Source: Thaumasiovibrio occultus (lineage in GTDB: Bacteria > Pseudomonadota > Gammaproteobacteria > Enterobacterales > Vibrionaceae). From it: DNA of 64,000 bases. The notes beneath the pieces were generated by a model that saw only the letters and a program-made list of their open reading frames with translations, was not told the DNA's origin and searched no databases. The DNA lies in NCBI GenBank assembly GCA_019703815.1, contig AP023052.1, positions 248,001-312,000 of the forward strand, given 5' to 3'. Of this stretch, positions 55,433 to 64,000 are shown piece after piece (position 1 is the first letter of the stretch; every line of letters starts with the position of its first letter). The translations under genes and the position numbers were made by a program.

Positions 55433-56395
55433 TTAGAGCAGACCGGCTTCTTTGTAGTACTTCTCAGCACCAGGGTGAAGCGGGATAGACAAACCATCGC
55501 TGATCATGTCTTCCTTATCGAGGTTAGCAAACGCAGGGTGAAGGCGCTTAAAGGTATCGAAGTTTTCAAATACCGCTTTTACCACTTCGTAAACCGCGTC
55601 ATTGCTGACATCCGAGGTCGTGACAAGTGTGGCCGCGACACCGAAGCTCGCAACATCCGCGTCGGTACCGTTGTACGTACCGCCAGGTAGATTGGTGAGA
55701 GTGTAGTACGGCGTTTTCTCAACCAGCTCGTTGACTTGCTCGCCCGTTACCGGGATCAAGCGCGCATCACACGAGGTGGTGGCTTCTTTGATCGCACCGT
55801 TTGGATGGCCAACAACATACACGTACGCATCAATCTTGTTGTCACACAACGCTTGTGAACGCTCAGAGCCTTTTAGCTCAGAAGCCAGTTTAAAGTCTTC
55901 GGTTGTCCAGCCAAGGCTGTCCATTACCACACCCATAGTAGCGCGATCGCCTGAGCCTGGGTTACCGATGTTCACGCGCTTACCTTTGAGATCTTCGAGG
56001 GATTCAATGCCCGAATCCGCACGTGCGATGATGTTGAACGGTTCAGTATGGAGTGAGAAAACCGCGCGTAGGTTAGGGTATGCGCCTTGCTCTTCAAACT
56101 TGCTCGTACCGTGGAAACCATGGTACTGCCAGTCTGATTGGACGACGCCAAATTCCATTTCGCCGGCGCGGATAAAGTTAACGTTGTAGATTGAACCGCC
56201 GGTTGATTCGACTGAGCAGCGGATATTGTGCTCTTCGCGATCTTTGTTCACCAAACGACAAATCGCACCACCGGTTGGGTAGTAAACACCAGTGACAGAG
56301 CCAGTACCAATGGTAATAAACTCTTGGCTACTCCATGCCACCGAACTTGACAGAGCAGCTGTGACAAACGCAGACGCTAGTATCAATTTCTTCAT
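55433..56395 (-). CDS. TAXI family TRAP solute-binding protein
   Basis: The 320-residue product starts at ATG 56395 with a signal peptide (MKKLILASAFVTAALSSSVAWS), then the TAXI motif EFITIGTGSVTGVYYPTGGAICRLV, followed by SVESTGGSIYNVNFIRAGEMEFGVVQSD and LKGKRVNIGNPGSGDRATM. It captures the solute in the periplasm and passes it to the 4TM/12TM subunit. An in-frame ATG upstream has no ribosome site. TAXI proteins bind glutamate, 2-oxoglutarate or others; the ligand is open. Confidence 0.93.
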   Translation of the reverse strand: MKKLILASAFVTAALSSSVAWSSQEFITIGTGSVTGVYYPTGGAICRLVNKDREEHNIRCSVESTGGSIYNVNFIRAGEMEFGVVQSDWQYHGFHGTSKFEEQGAYPNLRAVFSLHTEPFNIIARADSGIESLEDLKGKRVNIGNPGSGDRATMGVVMDSLGWTTEDFKLASELKGSERSQALCDNKIDAYVYVVGHPNGAIKEATTSCDARLIPVTGEQVNELVEKTPYYTLTNLPGGTYNGTDADVASFGVAATLVTTSDVSNDAVYEVVKAVFENFDTFKRLHPAFANLDKEDMISDGLSIPLHPGAEKYYKEAGLL

Positions 56396-56587
56396 GATGA
56401 ATTCCTTTGTATTGAGATGATGTGTGATATCTACGTTGCTTAGAGATGGATAATTGTAAATAAACTGCAACGAGATAGTCGGAACTTAACGACTTTGTAA
56501 CGCGAATGGAAGAGGATGGCCGACATTTTCACCAATACAGGACAAATGGGCAGTTTTTTTGTGATATGAGGAGCAGAATTCAGTGAA

Positions 56588-56709
56588 TATTCTTGTTTTT
56601 AGAAGAATAAGGCCAAAAACGAAGAGAATGCAGTTTTTGGCCTAGCGTGACGTGAAGGTCGAATACGGTGAAGATCTCACGCGGGGTAAGAGAGGCGCGT
56701 TGAGATCTT
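56588..56709. repeat. Three consecutive inverted repeats between argR and the TAXI gene
   Basis: TATTCTT/AAGAATA (56588-56609, spacer 8), GGCCAAAAAC/GTTTTTGGCC (56611-56642, spacer 12) and AAGATCTCACGCG/CGCGTTGAGATCTT (56671-56709, one extra T). All lie in the 330-base gap. They probably include the argR terminator, as argR would otherwise read into the TAXI operon. Confidence 0.75.
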
Positions 56710-56726
56710 GCGTTTAAGTTCTGCGT

Positions 56727-57197
56727 TTAGATACTGAACTCAAATAGCTCACACACCGAGTCGTAAAGCTCTTCGGTGCTCATCTCCAGTGTTGGGGTGA
56801 TAAAGATGGTATCGTCACCGGCAACCGCACCTAGAATACCTTCGGCTTTACCCAATGAATCGAGCAAACGCGCGATGAGCTGCGCCGCACCCGGGCCGGT
56901 GTGGATTACGACGAGCGAGTGGTTGTAGCCAATGTCCATCACCAGCTCACGTAGCGAGCTAGATGTAGTTGGAACACCCAGTTCAACCGGCAAACAGTAC
57001 ACCATTTCCATTTTGGCGTTGCGGGTACGTACCGCGCCAAATTTGGTCAGCATACGCGACACTTTAGATTGGTTGATGTTCTCGAAACCTTGACCTTTCA
57101 GGGCATCGACGATCTCTCCTTGAGAGCTGAATTTTTCTTCTTTAAGAATAGCTTTGAACGCTTTAACTAGTCGTTCTTGTTTGTCAGCACTACGCAT
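56727..57197 (-). CDS. argR: Arginine repressor ArgR
   Basis: ArgR is a hexameric repressor of arginine biosynthesis that uses arginine as corepressor. The 156-residue product has a winged-helix N-terminus ([32 protein letters not shown]) and the arginine-binding C-terminal domain with [11 protein letters not shown] written here as [13 protein letters not shown]. The ATG (57197) follows a TATTGCT region with only a weak ribosome site. It is divergent from mdh, as in E. coli. Confidence 0.95.
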   Translation of the reverse strand: MRSADKQERLVKAFKAILKEEKFSSQGEIVDALKGQGFENINQSKVSRMLTKFGAVRTRNAKMEMVYCLPVELGVPTTSSSLRELVMDIGYNHSLVVIHTGPGAAQLIARLLDSLGKAEGILGAVAGDDTIFITPTLEMSTEELYDSVCELFEFSI

Positions 57198-57547
57198 AGC
57201 AATATCAGGTTCTTGTTCAACTGAATAGGCAAATATTGTGGCACATTGGCCGTGAAATAGGCAATCTTGTTATATCCCAGACTGCATCTTTAACCAAACA
57301 GTATGACTTATTTTTCACCTCTGATAGGTGTCCTAAGTCGCGTTTTTCATCTCTTATTCTGTTCAATACATTAGTTTTTATACTAGCGTTGTAGCACGTA
57401 TACTGCACACCTGCGTGAAGTCGCAAAGCGAGTGCCAATTGATTGCCTTTAACAAGGCCTTCCTATACCGTTTTTAATGCCGTCGTTTACGCGTATTCAG
57501 GTTTGGGATTTTTTGCACCGCTTGCTTGATTTCAATGATGTAACGCA

Positions 57548-57586
57548 GTTAATTGCGTTGAAATCTTAAAGGTTAATACGTGTTTA
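57548..57586 (+). promoter_or_regulatory. Possible ArcA sites upstream of mdh
   Basis: GTTAATTGCGTTGAA (57548-57562) and GTTAATACGTGTTTA (57572-57586) each resemble ArcA direct repeats (GTTAATTAAATGTTA). mdh is repressed by ArcA in E. coli. The rest of the 429-base argR-mdh gap holds no gene. Confidence 0.3.
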
Positions 57587-57626
57587 TCATTTAAAATCGT
57601 GAAACGTCTGTACAAGGAGAATGAAC

Positions 57627-58565
57627 ATGAAAGTTGCTGTGATTGGTGCCGCTGGTGGTATCGGCCAGGCACTAGCCTTGCTGCTAAAAAATCAGTTGCC
57701 GGCTGGGTCGGAACTTGCACTTTATGATATTGCACCGGTGACTCCTGGGGTAGCGGCAGATCTAAGCCACATTCCAACCCCTGTTTCAGTAGTCGGCTTT
57801 GCGGGAGAAGATCCATCTCCGGCGCTGGAAGGTGCTGATGTGGTCCTCATCTCTGCGGGTGTTGCGCGTAAACCAGGTATGGATCGTGCCGATCTGTTCA
57901 ATGTGAACGCCGGTATCGTGAAATCGTTGGCTGAGAAAATTGCAGTGGTGTGTCCAAAAGCTGTGGTGGGCATTATCACTAACCCGGTTAACACGACAGT
58001 GGCAATCGCGGCTGACGTGCTGAAAAAAGCGGGTGTGTATGACAAGCGTCGTCTATTCGGTGTGACAACGCTGGATGTGATCCGCTCAGAAACCTTTATC
58101 GGTGAGCTAAAAGGCAAGAACCCGCAAGATGTACACATCCCCGTGATCGGTGGTCACTCTGGTGTGACAATCCTGCCGCTACTGTCACAAGTAGAAGGTG
58201 TGGAATTCACTCAAGAGGAAGTGGAAGCACTAACACCTCGCATTCAAAACGCGGGTACGGAAGTGGTTGAAGCGAAAGCGGGCGGCGGCTCTGCGACCTT
58301 GTCTATGGGTCAAGCGGCGTGCCGTTTTGGTCTATCGCTCGTCAAAGCGCTGCAAGGCGAAGCGAATGTGGTTGAGTGTGCTTACGTTGAAGGTAACGGC
58401 GAGCACGCACGTTTCTTCGCACAACCGGTTCTATTAGGTAAAGAAGGCGTGGAAGAAGTTTTGAGCTACGGCGCACTGAGTGCGTTTGAGCAATCTGCGC
58501 TTGAAAGCATGCTAGACACGCTTCGTGGTGATATCGCGATTGGTGAAGAGTTTGCCGCGAAATAA
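57627..58565 (+). CDS. mdh: Malate dehydrogenase (NAD)
   Basis: MDH oxidises malate to oxaloacetate with NAD+ in the TCA cycle. The 312-residue product, starting [20 protein letters not shown] from ATG 57627, has the NAD-binding GxGGxG pattern, the substrate loop [12 protein letters not shown] with catalytic arginines, and the active-site histidine in [12 protein letters not shown]. An in-frame ATG 6 bases upstream overlaps the AAGGAG site spacing less well. A terminator follows directly. Confidence 0.96.
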   Translation: MKVAVIGAAGGIGQALALLLKNQLPAGSELALYDIAPVTPGVAADLSHIPTPVSVVGFAGEDPSPALEGADVVLISAGVARKPGMDRADLFNVNAGIVKSLAEKIAVVCPKAVVGIITNPVNTTVAIAADVLKKAGVYDKRRLFGVTTLDVIRSETFIGELKGKNPQDVHIPVIGGHSGVTILPLLSQVEGVEFTQEEVEALTPRIQNAGTEVVEAKAGGGSATLSMGQAACRFGLSLVKALQGEANVVECAYVEGNGEHARFFAQPVLLGKEGVEEVLSYGALSAFEQSALESMLDTLRGDIAIGEEFAAK

Positions 58566-58595
58566 CGCATTTCTCATTATTAAATGATGAAAAGT

Positions 58596-58626
58596 AAAAA
58601 GGCTTACCGAGAGGTAAGCCTTTTTT
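58596..58626 (+). terminator. mdh terminator
   Basis: AAAAAGGCTTACC (58596-58608), loop GAGA, GGTAAGCC (58613-58620), then six T. The T tract joins the IS200-type left-end remnant. Confidence 0.92.
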
Positions 58627-58669
58627 GTTTTCTAATCTTAAATCACTTTCTTTAGAAGGTGGCGATCGT
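58621..58669 (+). mobile_element. Orphan IS200-type left end
   Basis: These 49 bases match 51557-51605, the left end of the IS200-type element, at 43 positions; all six differences are transitions. The stem still pairs (with G-T pairs). No transposase or right end follows, so it looks like a remnant or a solo end. It follows the T tract of the mdh terminator as the intact copy follows that of ubiX. Confidence 0.7.
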
Positions 58670-58705
58670 GTTGGATTAGCGGCGCCTGCCTTAAGGTGTC
58701 AGCGT

Positions 58706-58897
58706 TTAGTAGTATTTATCGCAATCGATATGGAGCTGAGGCTCATCGAAGATCTCTTCACTGGCAACGATAAACTTGCGCTGATCTTTACAGCTCTCAA
58801 CCAGCGCGGTGTTGTGATCTGGATCGACATCTAACACATCGACGATCCCGTGCACGCTGTTTACCCGTGATCCTTTCTTTATATATAAGTTGTTCAT
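58706..58897 (-). CDS. Small acidic protein of unknown function
   Basis: 63 residues from ATG 58897 with an excellent TAGGAG site: MNNLYIKKGSRVNSVHGIVD, then VLDVDPDHNTALVESCKDQR, and KFIVASEEIFDEPQLHID. The start looks like a small KOW/SH3-type beta fold (KKGSRVNSVHGIVDVLDVD), but this is a guess. Codon use looks like that of a real gene. I do not recognise a named family. It lies between the mdh terminator region and ispB, convergent with mdh. Confidence 0.7.
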   Translation of the reverse strand: MNNLYIKKGSRVNSVHGIVDVLDVDPDHNTALVESCKDQRKFIVASEEIFDEPQLHIDCDKYY

Positions 58898-59028
58898 CGC
58901 TTCGCTCCTACGTCAACAATCAGGACTTCTACGGATCAGCCTAGCAGATGGATATCGGGAAACAGCGATAGTGCAGCCTGAATTGCATCCAGTTGCACTA
59001 TCGAGAAAGTGAGGTGTGTCAGATGGGG

Positions 59029-60000
59029 TTACTTGTTGCGGTAGACAGCAATGTCAGCCAACGAAAGCAGCGCTTGCTTATAGTCAGACTCAGGCAAGTT
59101 ACGGATCGCGAACTTGGCTTTCTCTGCTTCTTCTTCGGCACGCTGTTGGGTGTAGGCCAACGATCCGACTTCTTCCATACATGCCAAAATTGGATCCAGA
59201 AGATCCCGGCCATCGCCTTTTTCGATCGCTTCGCGGATCATTGCCGCTTGTTCGGCGGATCCATGACGCATCGCATGCAGCAGTGGCAGGGTTGGCTTGC
59301 CTTCCGCGAGATCGTCGCCGGCGTTTTTACCCATGTCATCGCTGGATGCAGTGTAGTCGAGCAAATCATCGATCAATTGGAACGCAGTACCCAAATAGCG
59401 ACCATAATCTTGCATCGCGATTTCGATCTCGTCGGATGAATCCGTCAAGATGGCACCAATTTGGGTGGCGACTTCGAACAAACGCGCGGTTTTTGAGTAG
59501 ATGACCTTCATGTAGGTCTCTTCGGTGACATTGGCATCGTTAATGTTCATTAACTGATGTACTTCACCCTCGGCGATCACATTGGTGGCCTCACTCATGA
59601 TATCGAGCACGCGCAGTGAACGCAGGCTCGTCATCATTTGGAAGGCACGGGTGTAGATATAATCACCGACTAATACGCTAGCTGCGTTACCAAACATGGC
59701 GTTGGCTGTTGCGCGGCCACGACGCAGCTCTGACTCGTCAACGACGTCATCATGCAACAAGGTTGCAGTGTGGATAAATTCGATAAACGCTGCGGCAGTG
59801 ATATGACCGTCGCCTTGATAGCCAAGTGCACGCGCAGCGAGCACGGCTAGCATCGGACGCAGTCGTTTGCCACCACTGTTCACAATGTAGAAACCGAGTT
59901 GGTTGATCAGCACGACATCCGAATTGAGTTGCGCCATAATATTGGCGTCAACATTCTCCATATCGTTGGCGATAAGTTTTTGAATTTCTTTTAAATTCAT
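59029..60000 (-). CDS. ispB: Octaprenyl diphosphate synthase IspB
   Basis: IspB builds the side chain of ubiquinone and menaquinone from isopentenyl and farnesyl diphosphate. From ATG 60000 the product is 323 residues, the E. coli length (MNLKEIQKLIANDMENVD). The first aspartate-rich motif is at DDVVDESELRRGRATAN (D84-D88) and the second at LIDDLLDYTA. The residue before the motif sets chain length; I cannot tell from this whether C40. It is divergent from rplU, as in E. coli. Confidence 0.95.
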   Translation of the reverse strand: MNLKEIQKLIANDMENVDANIMAQLNSDVVLINQLGFYIVNSGGKRLRPMLAVLAARALGYQGDGHITAAAFIEFIHTATLLHDDVVDESELRRGRATANAMFGNAASVLVGDYIYTRAFQMMTSLRSLRVLDIMSEATNVIAEGEVHQLMNINDANVTEETYMKVIYSKTARLFEVATQIGAILTDSSDEIEIAMQDYGRYLGTAFQLIDDLLDYTASSDDMGKNAGDDLAEGKPTLPLLHAMRHGSAEQAAMIREAIEKGDGRDLLDPILACMEEVGSLAYTQQRAEEEAEKAKFAIRNLPESDYKQALLSLADIAVYRNK

Positions 60001-60163
60001 CGGATTACTGGCACCTGAGGAAAAGCAAAAAGCTTTAGGTAAAGTTTGATAAATTGTAATCAATAATACACTAAGAACCGATTTTCTACATAGCCATAAT
60101 CAAGTAGTTAACTGCACAAAAAGTAACTGCGCAGCATTTCACCAATTTTCTTTGATGAACTAG

Positions 60164-60192
60164 TTGCCAGACGCGTAGTTTTCGCGTAACAT
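60164..60192 (+). promoter_or_regulatory. rplU: rplU promoter
   Basis: TTGCCA (60164-60169) and TAACAT (60187-60192) are 17 bases apart, with a GCGCCC discriminator. A good match for a growth-regulated promoter. Confidence 0.65.
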
Positions 60193-60220
60193 TCGCGCCC
60201 TATTGATGACAAGTTTAAGC

Positions 60221-60256
60221 GCATACCCGGGTCCCTTTTTTGGGCAAAGGCTATGC
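60221..60256 (+). other. rplU leader hairpin
   Basis: GCATA (60221-60225) and TATGC (60252-60256) close a stem containing CCC and GGG around a T run. It may be a leader for L21 autoregulation. Not folded in detail. Confidence 0.4.
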
Positions 60257-60274
60257 GGATGCGGAGTATTAAAT

Positions 60275-60586
60275 ATGTACGCGGTTTTCCAAAGTGGTGG
60301 TAAACAACACCGAGTGAGCGAAGGTCAAGTCCTACGCTTGGAAAAACTGGACGTTGAAACCGGCGCTAGCGTTGAGTTTGACAGCGTTCTTCTAGTTGCA
60401 AATGGCGAAGAAGTAACTGTAGGTGCCCCTCTAATCGATGGCGGCAAAGTAACTGCAGAAGTTATTTCTCACGGTCGTGGCGATAAAGTTAAAATCGTTA
60501 AGTTCCGTCGTCGTAAGCACTCTCGTAAGCAAATGGGCCACCGTCAGTGGTTCACTGAAGTCAAAATTACTGGCATCAGCGCTTAA
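60275..60586 (+). CDS. rplU: 50S ribosomal protein L21
   Basis: L21 is a 50S protein that binds 23S rRNA and L20. From ATG 60275 the product is 103 residues as in E. coli, starting [20 protein letters not shown] and ending with [19 protein letters not shown]. An upstream in-frame ATG at 60203 would add a proline/cysteine-rich leader and is rejected. It forms an operon with rpmA. Confidence 0.97.
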   Translation: MYAVFQSGGKQHRVSEGQVLRLEKLDVETGASVEFDSVLLVANGEEVTVGAPLIDGGKVTAEVISHGRGDKVKIVKFRRRKHSRKQMGHRQWFTEVKITGISA

Positions 60587-60601
60587 TTAGAGGAGATTTA
60601 A

Positions 60602-60862
<261 letters not shown>

Positions 60863-60887
60863 TTTACTCACTCGATAACGAGATTCT

Positions 60888-60915
60888 AAAACCCTGCCTT
60901 TATGGCGGGGTTTTT
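60888..60915 (+). terminator. rpmA terminator
   Basis: AAACCCTGCC and GGCGGGGTTT (60888-60913, one G-T pair) with a T tract. It separates rplU-rpmA from obgE. Confidence 0.88.
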
Positions 60916-62373
<1,458 letters not shown>

Positions 62374-62397
62374 GGTTATTTGCCCAACATGGTATAC

Positions 62398-62429
62398 TAA
62401 GGAGTCGCTATTCAGCGGCTCCTTTTTTT
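62398..62429 (+). terminator. obgE terminator
   Basis: GGAGTCGCT (62401-62409) pairs with AGCGGCTCC (62414-62422, one G-T pair), then seven T. Confidence 0.9.
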
Positions 62430-62461
62430 GTCTTTTCGCGTGTGCTTTTCATGGAGGAAGT

Positions 62462-63235
62462 ATGCAATCGCAGGATGCCCAGCGGGCAGTGTCTCGGGTC
62501 TGTATTAAAGCCGGTCAGATCTTATTACAGCACGGCGCAGAAAGTGCGCTGGTGGTTGATATCACGGGACGGTTAGGGCGTGCCCTTGGGGTGGACAGTG
62601 TTGAGGTGTCGCTGTCAGCGAGCTCAATGGTACTGACTACTTTGTCTGAGGATCATTGCATCACCACCGCACGGCGTTGCCCGGATCGTGGGATCAACAT
62701 GCAGATGGTGACCGAGGTTCAGCGCCTTTGCATCATGGCAGAGCACGGGATCTTGGATCGTCGCAGCGTCAAAGAAAAGCTCGATAAGCTTAATCCGATG
62801 CGTTACAACCGCTGGTTAGTGCTGGGGATGATCGGCGCATCGTGTGCGGCCTTTAGCCGGATCGCCGGTGGTGATCTTGCCGTGATGAGCATGACCTTCT
62901 TGGCATCGTGTTGTGGTATGTTCGCGCGCCAAGAGCTAGGCCATCGCCATTTCAATCCTTTACTCAATTTTGGTATCACCGCCTTTATTACGACCTGTGT
63001 AGCCGCACTAAGCGTTCGCTTAAATATTGGCAACCAACCCTTTCTTGTGATGGCGTCATCAGTGCTGATGCTAGTTCCAGGCTTTCCGTTGATTAATGCC
63101 GTCTCTGACATGGTGAAAGGCTTTATCAATATGGGGATTGCCCGTTTTACCATGGCAACTTTGCTGACGTTATCGACTTGCCTTGGCATTGTGGTGGCGA
63201 TGAATCTGTTTGATGTTTGGGGGTGGTTGCAATGA
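62462..63235 (+). CDS. yjjP: Threonine/serine exporter-type protein YjjP
   Basis: The 257-residue protein is the larger part of the split ThrE-type exporter. A soluble N-terminal domain (AGQILLQHGAESALVVDITGRLGRALG) is followed by about five membrane helices (LVLGMIGASCAAFSRIAGGD and following). In E. coli the YjjP/YjjB pair exports succinate; ThrE relatives export threonine and serine. ATGA overlap with yjjB shows coupling. AGGAAG precedes the ATG. Confidence 0.9.
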   Translation: MQSQDAQRAVSRVCIKAGQILLQHGAESALVVDITGRLGRALGVDSVEVSLSASSMVLTTLSEDHCITTARRCPDRGINMQMVTEVQRLCIMAEHGILDRRSVKEKLDKLNPMRYNRWLVLGMIGASCAAFSRIAGGDLAVMSMTFLASCCGMFARQELGHRHFNPLLNFGITAFITTCVAALSVRLNIGNQPFLVMASSVLMLVPGFPLINAVSDMVKGFINMGIARFTMATLLTLSTCLGIVVAMNLFDVWGWLQ

Positions 63236-63699
63236 ACACCTTGCTGATGATGCTACATAACGGCTTGTTTGCGATGATCCCCGCCGTTGGCTTTGCCATG
63301 GTCTTCAATGTGCCGGTGAAAGCACTCAAATTCTGCGCCATCGGTGGTGCGGTCGGCCATATGGTGCGTTACTTACTCATGGACGCTGCAGGTATGTCGA
63401 TTGAGATGGCGAGCTTTATTGCCGCGAGCTGTATCGGCTTTTTGGGGGTCTATTGGTCCCAGCGCTTCTTGGCGCACCCGAAAGTGTTTACCGTCGCTGC
63501 CATTATTCCTATGGTGCCGGGGGTATTTGCCTATAAAGCGATGATTGCATTGGTGGAGATCAACCACCTTGGCTATAGCGTGGCGCTGCAAACGACATTA
63601 GTCGAAAACCTGCTAAAAGCTTTGTTTACTATTGCCGGTTTAGCGTTAGGCTTGGCACTGCCGGGTTTGTTGTTTTATCGCCGTCGCAGCGTCGTCTAA
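63232..63699 (+). CDS. yjjB: Threonine/serine exporter-type protein YjjB
   Basis: The 155-residue membrane protein (MNTLLMMLHNGLFAMIPAVG) has about five hydrophobic helices, the last with LPGLLFYRRRSVV. It is the smaller partner of YjjP, the pair being split halves of ThrE. I start at ATG 63232, which shares ATGA with the yjjP stop; a GTG 15 bases upstream is in frame. Confidence 0.9.
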   Translation: MNTLLMMLHNGLFAMIPAVGFAMVFNVPVKALKFCAIGGAVGHMVRYLLMDAAGMSIEMASFIAASCIGFLGVYWSQRFLAHPKVFTVAAIIPMVPGVFAYKAMIALVEINHLGYSVALQTTLVENLLKALFTIAGLALGLALPGLLFYRRRSVV

Positions 63700-63785
63700 C
63701 CGAATTTCGGTGCGAGGATTGACTTCTGATCCTAGATCGCAAATCCTTTAGCCCCAGACGCTTAGTGAACCTTGCAGGGAAAAAG

Positions 63786-64000
63786 ATGAAGATCAGTATG
63801 ATTGCCGCGATGGCAAAGCACCGGATTATTGGCCAAGACAACGACATGCCTTGGCATTTGCCTGCCGACTTTGCGTGGTTTAAGCGCTGCACGATGGGAA
63901 AACCTGTCGTGATGGGGCGTAAAACCTATGAATCGATTGGTCGCCCACTGCCGGGACGTCGCAATATTGTGGTCAGCCGTAATGCGGATCTGGTGATCGA
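63786..64000 (+). CDS. folA: Dihydrofolate reductase, N-terminal part
   Basis: The gene runs off the right edge; about 71 residues are visible. It starts [20 protein letters not shown], with the substrate-binding D28 in [13 protein letters not shown] (D27 in E. coli), the cofactor motif [18 protein letters not shown] and the NIVVSR strand. It reduces dihydrofolate with NADPH for one-carbon metabolism. The trimethoprim-contact residues visible are those of a sensitive chromosomal enzyme. Confidence 0.94.
   Translation, partial: MKISMIAAMAKHRIIGQDNDMPWHLPADFAWFKRCTMGKPVVMGRKTYESIGRPLPGRRNIVVSRNADLVI

Noticed and set aside
57217-57438. A 73-codon frame upstream of argR
   Set aside because: No ribosome site or recognised similarity; the region is the argR-mdh regulatory gap.

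Overview
The window comes from a gammaproteobacterium of the Vibrionaceae type. The tus-str-S10-spc-alpha order, the rrn operon ending 5S-tRNA-Thr-5S, the YtfJ-YtfK-MsrA-TamA-TamB-YtfP-Ppa-Fbp-Mpl neighbourhood, the five-gene zinc-linked cluster and a TIGR03899-like protein all fit. Base composition is near 50% G+C, and a moderately halophilic genus such as Salinivibrio is a reasonable guess, but genus cannot be fixed by eye. Ribosomal and elongation-factor genes show strong codon bias.

Layout. Positions 1-6000 hold the end of yheO, tusDCB (tRNA 2-thiouridine sulfur relay) and the str operon (rpsL, rpsG, fusA, tuf), then bfd and bfr for iron storage. From 7000 to 20950 run the S10, spc and alpha operons, each with a visible promoter, with secY and rpoA in their usual places. 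A heptamer tandem repeat and one unrecognised gene separate them from a complete rRNA operon (16S, tRNA-Glu, 23S, 5S, tRNA-Thr, 5S; about 22000-27750). Next come metA and metH (methionine synthesis, with MetJ-type boxes), separated by a convergent CPA1 cation/proton antiporter gene.

From 34300 to 39600 lie a TIGR03899-like gene, a candidate 26-residue membrane peptide, and a minus-strand operon of five genes (small secreted protein, His-rich DUF2796 protein, ABC ATPase, ABC permease, DUF3299 protein) preceded by a very good Zur box; it resembles the ZrgABCDE zinc-acquisition system of Vibrio cholerae. The ytfJ-to-mpl block follows, holding the TamA/TamB outer-membrane machinery, pyrophosphatase and fructose-1,6-bisphosphatase, then ubiX. 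An IS200-type element lies between ubiX and a universal-stress-protein gene that belongs to a TRAP-TAXI transporter cluster. Then come argR and mdh (divergent), ispB, and rplU-rpmA-obgE, with a structured non-coding stretch between rpmA and obgE, yjjP-yjjB, and the start of folA at the right edge.

No phage, CRISPR array or defence island is visible. The points most worth a second look are: two 5S genes that differ by compensatory base-pair changes, the folded region upstream of obgE, the 26-residue peptide with a sequestered ribosome site, an orphan IS200 left end after mdh, the 42-bp repeats in the zinc-binding protein, and the (CTATCTT)8 tract beside the rRNA operon.
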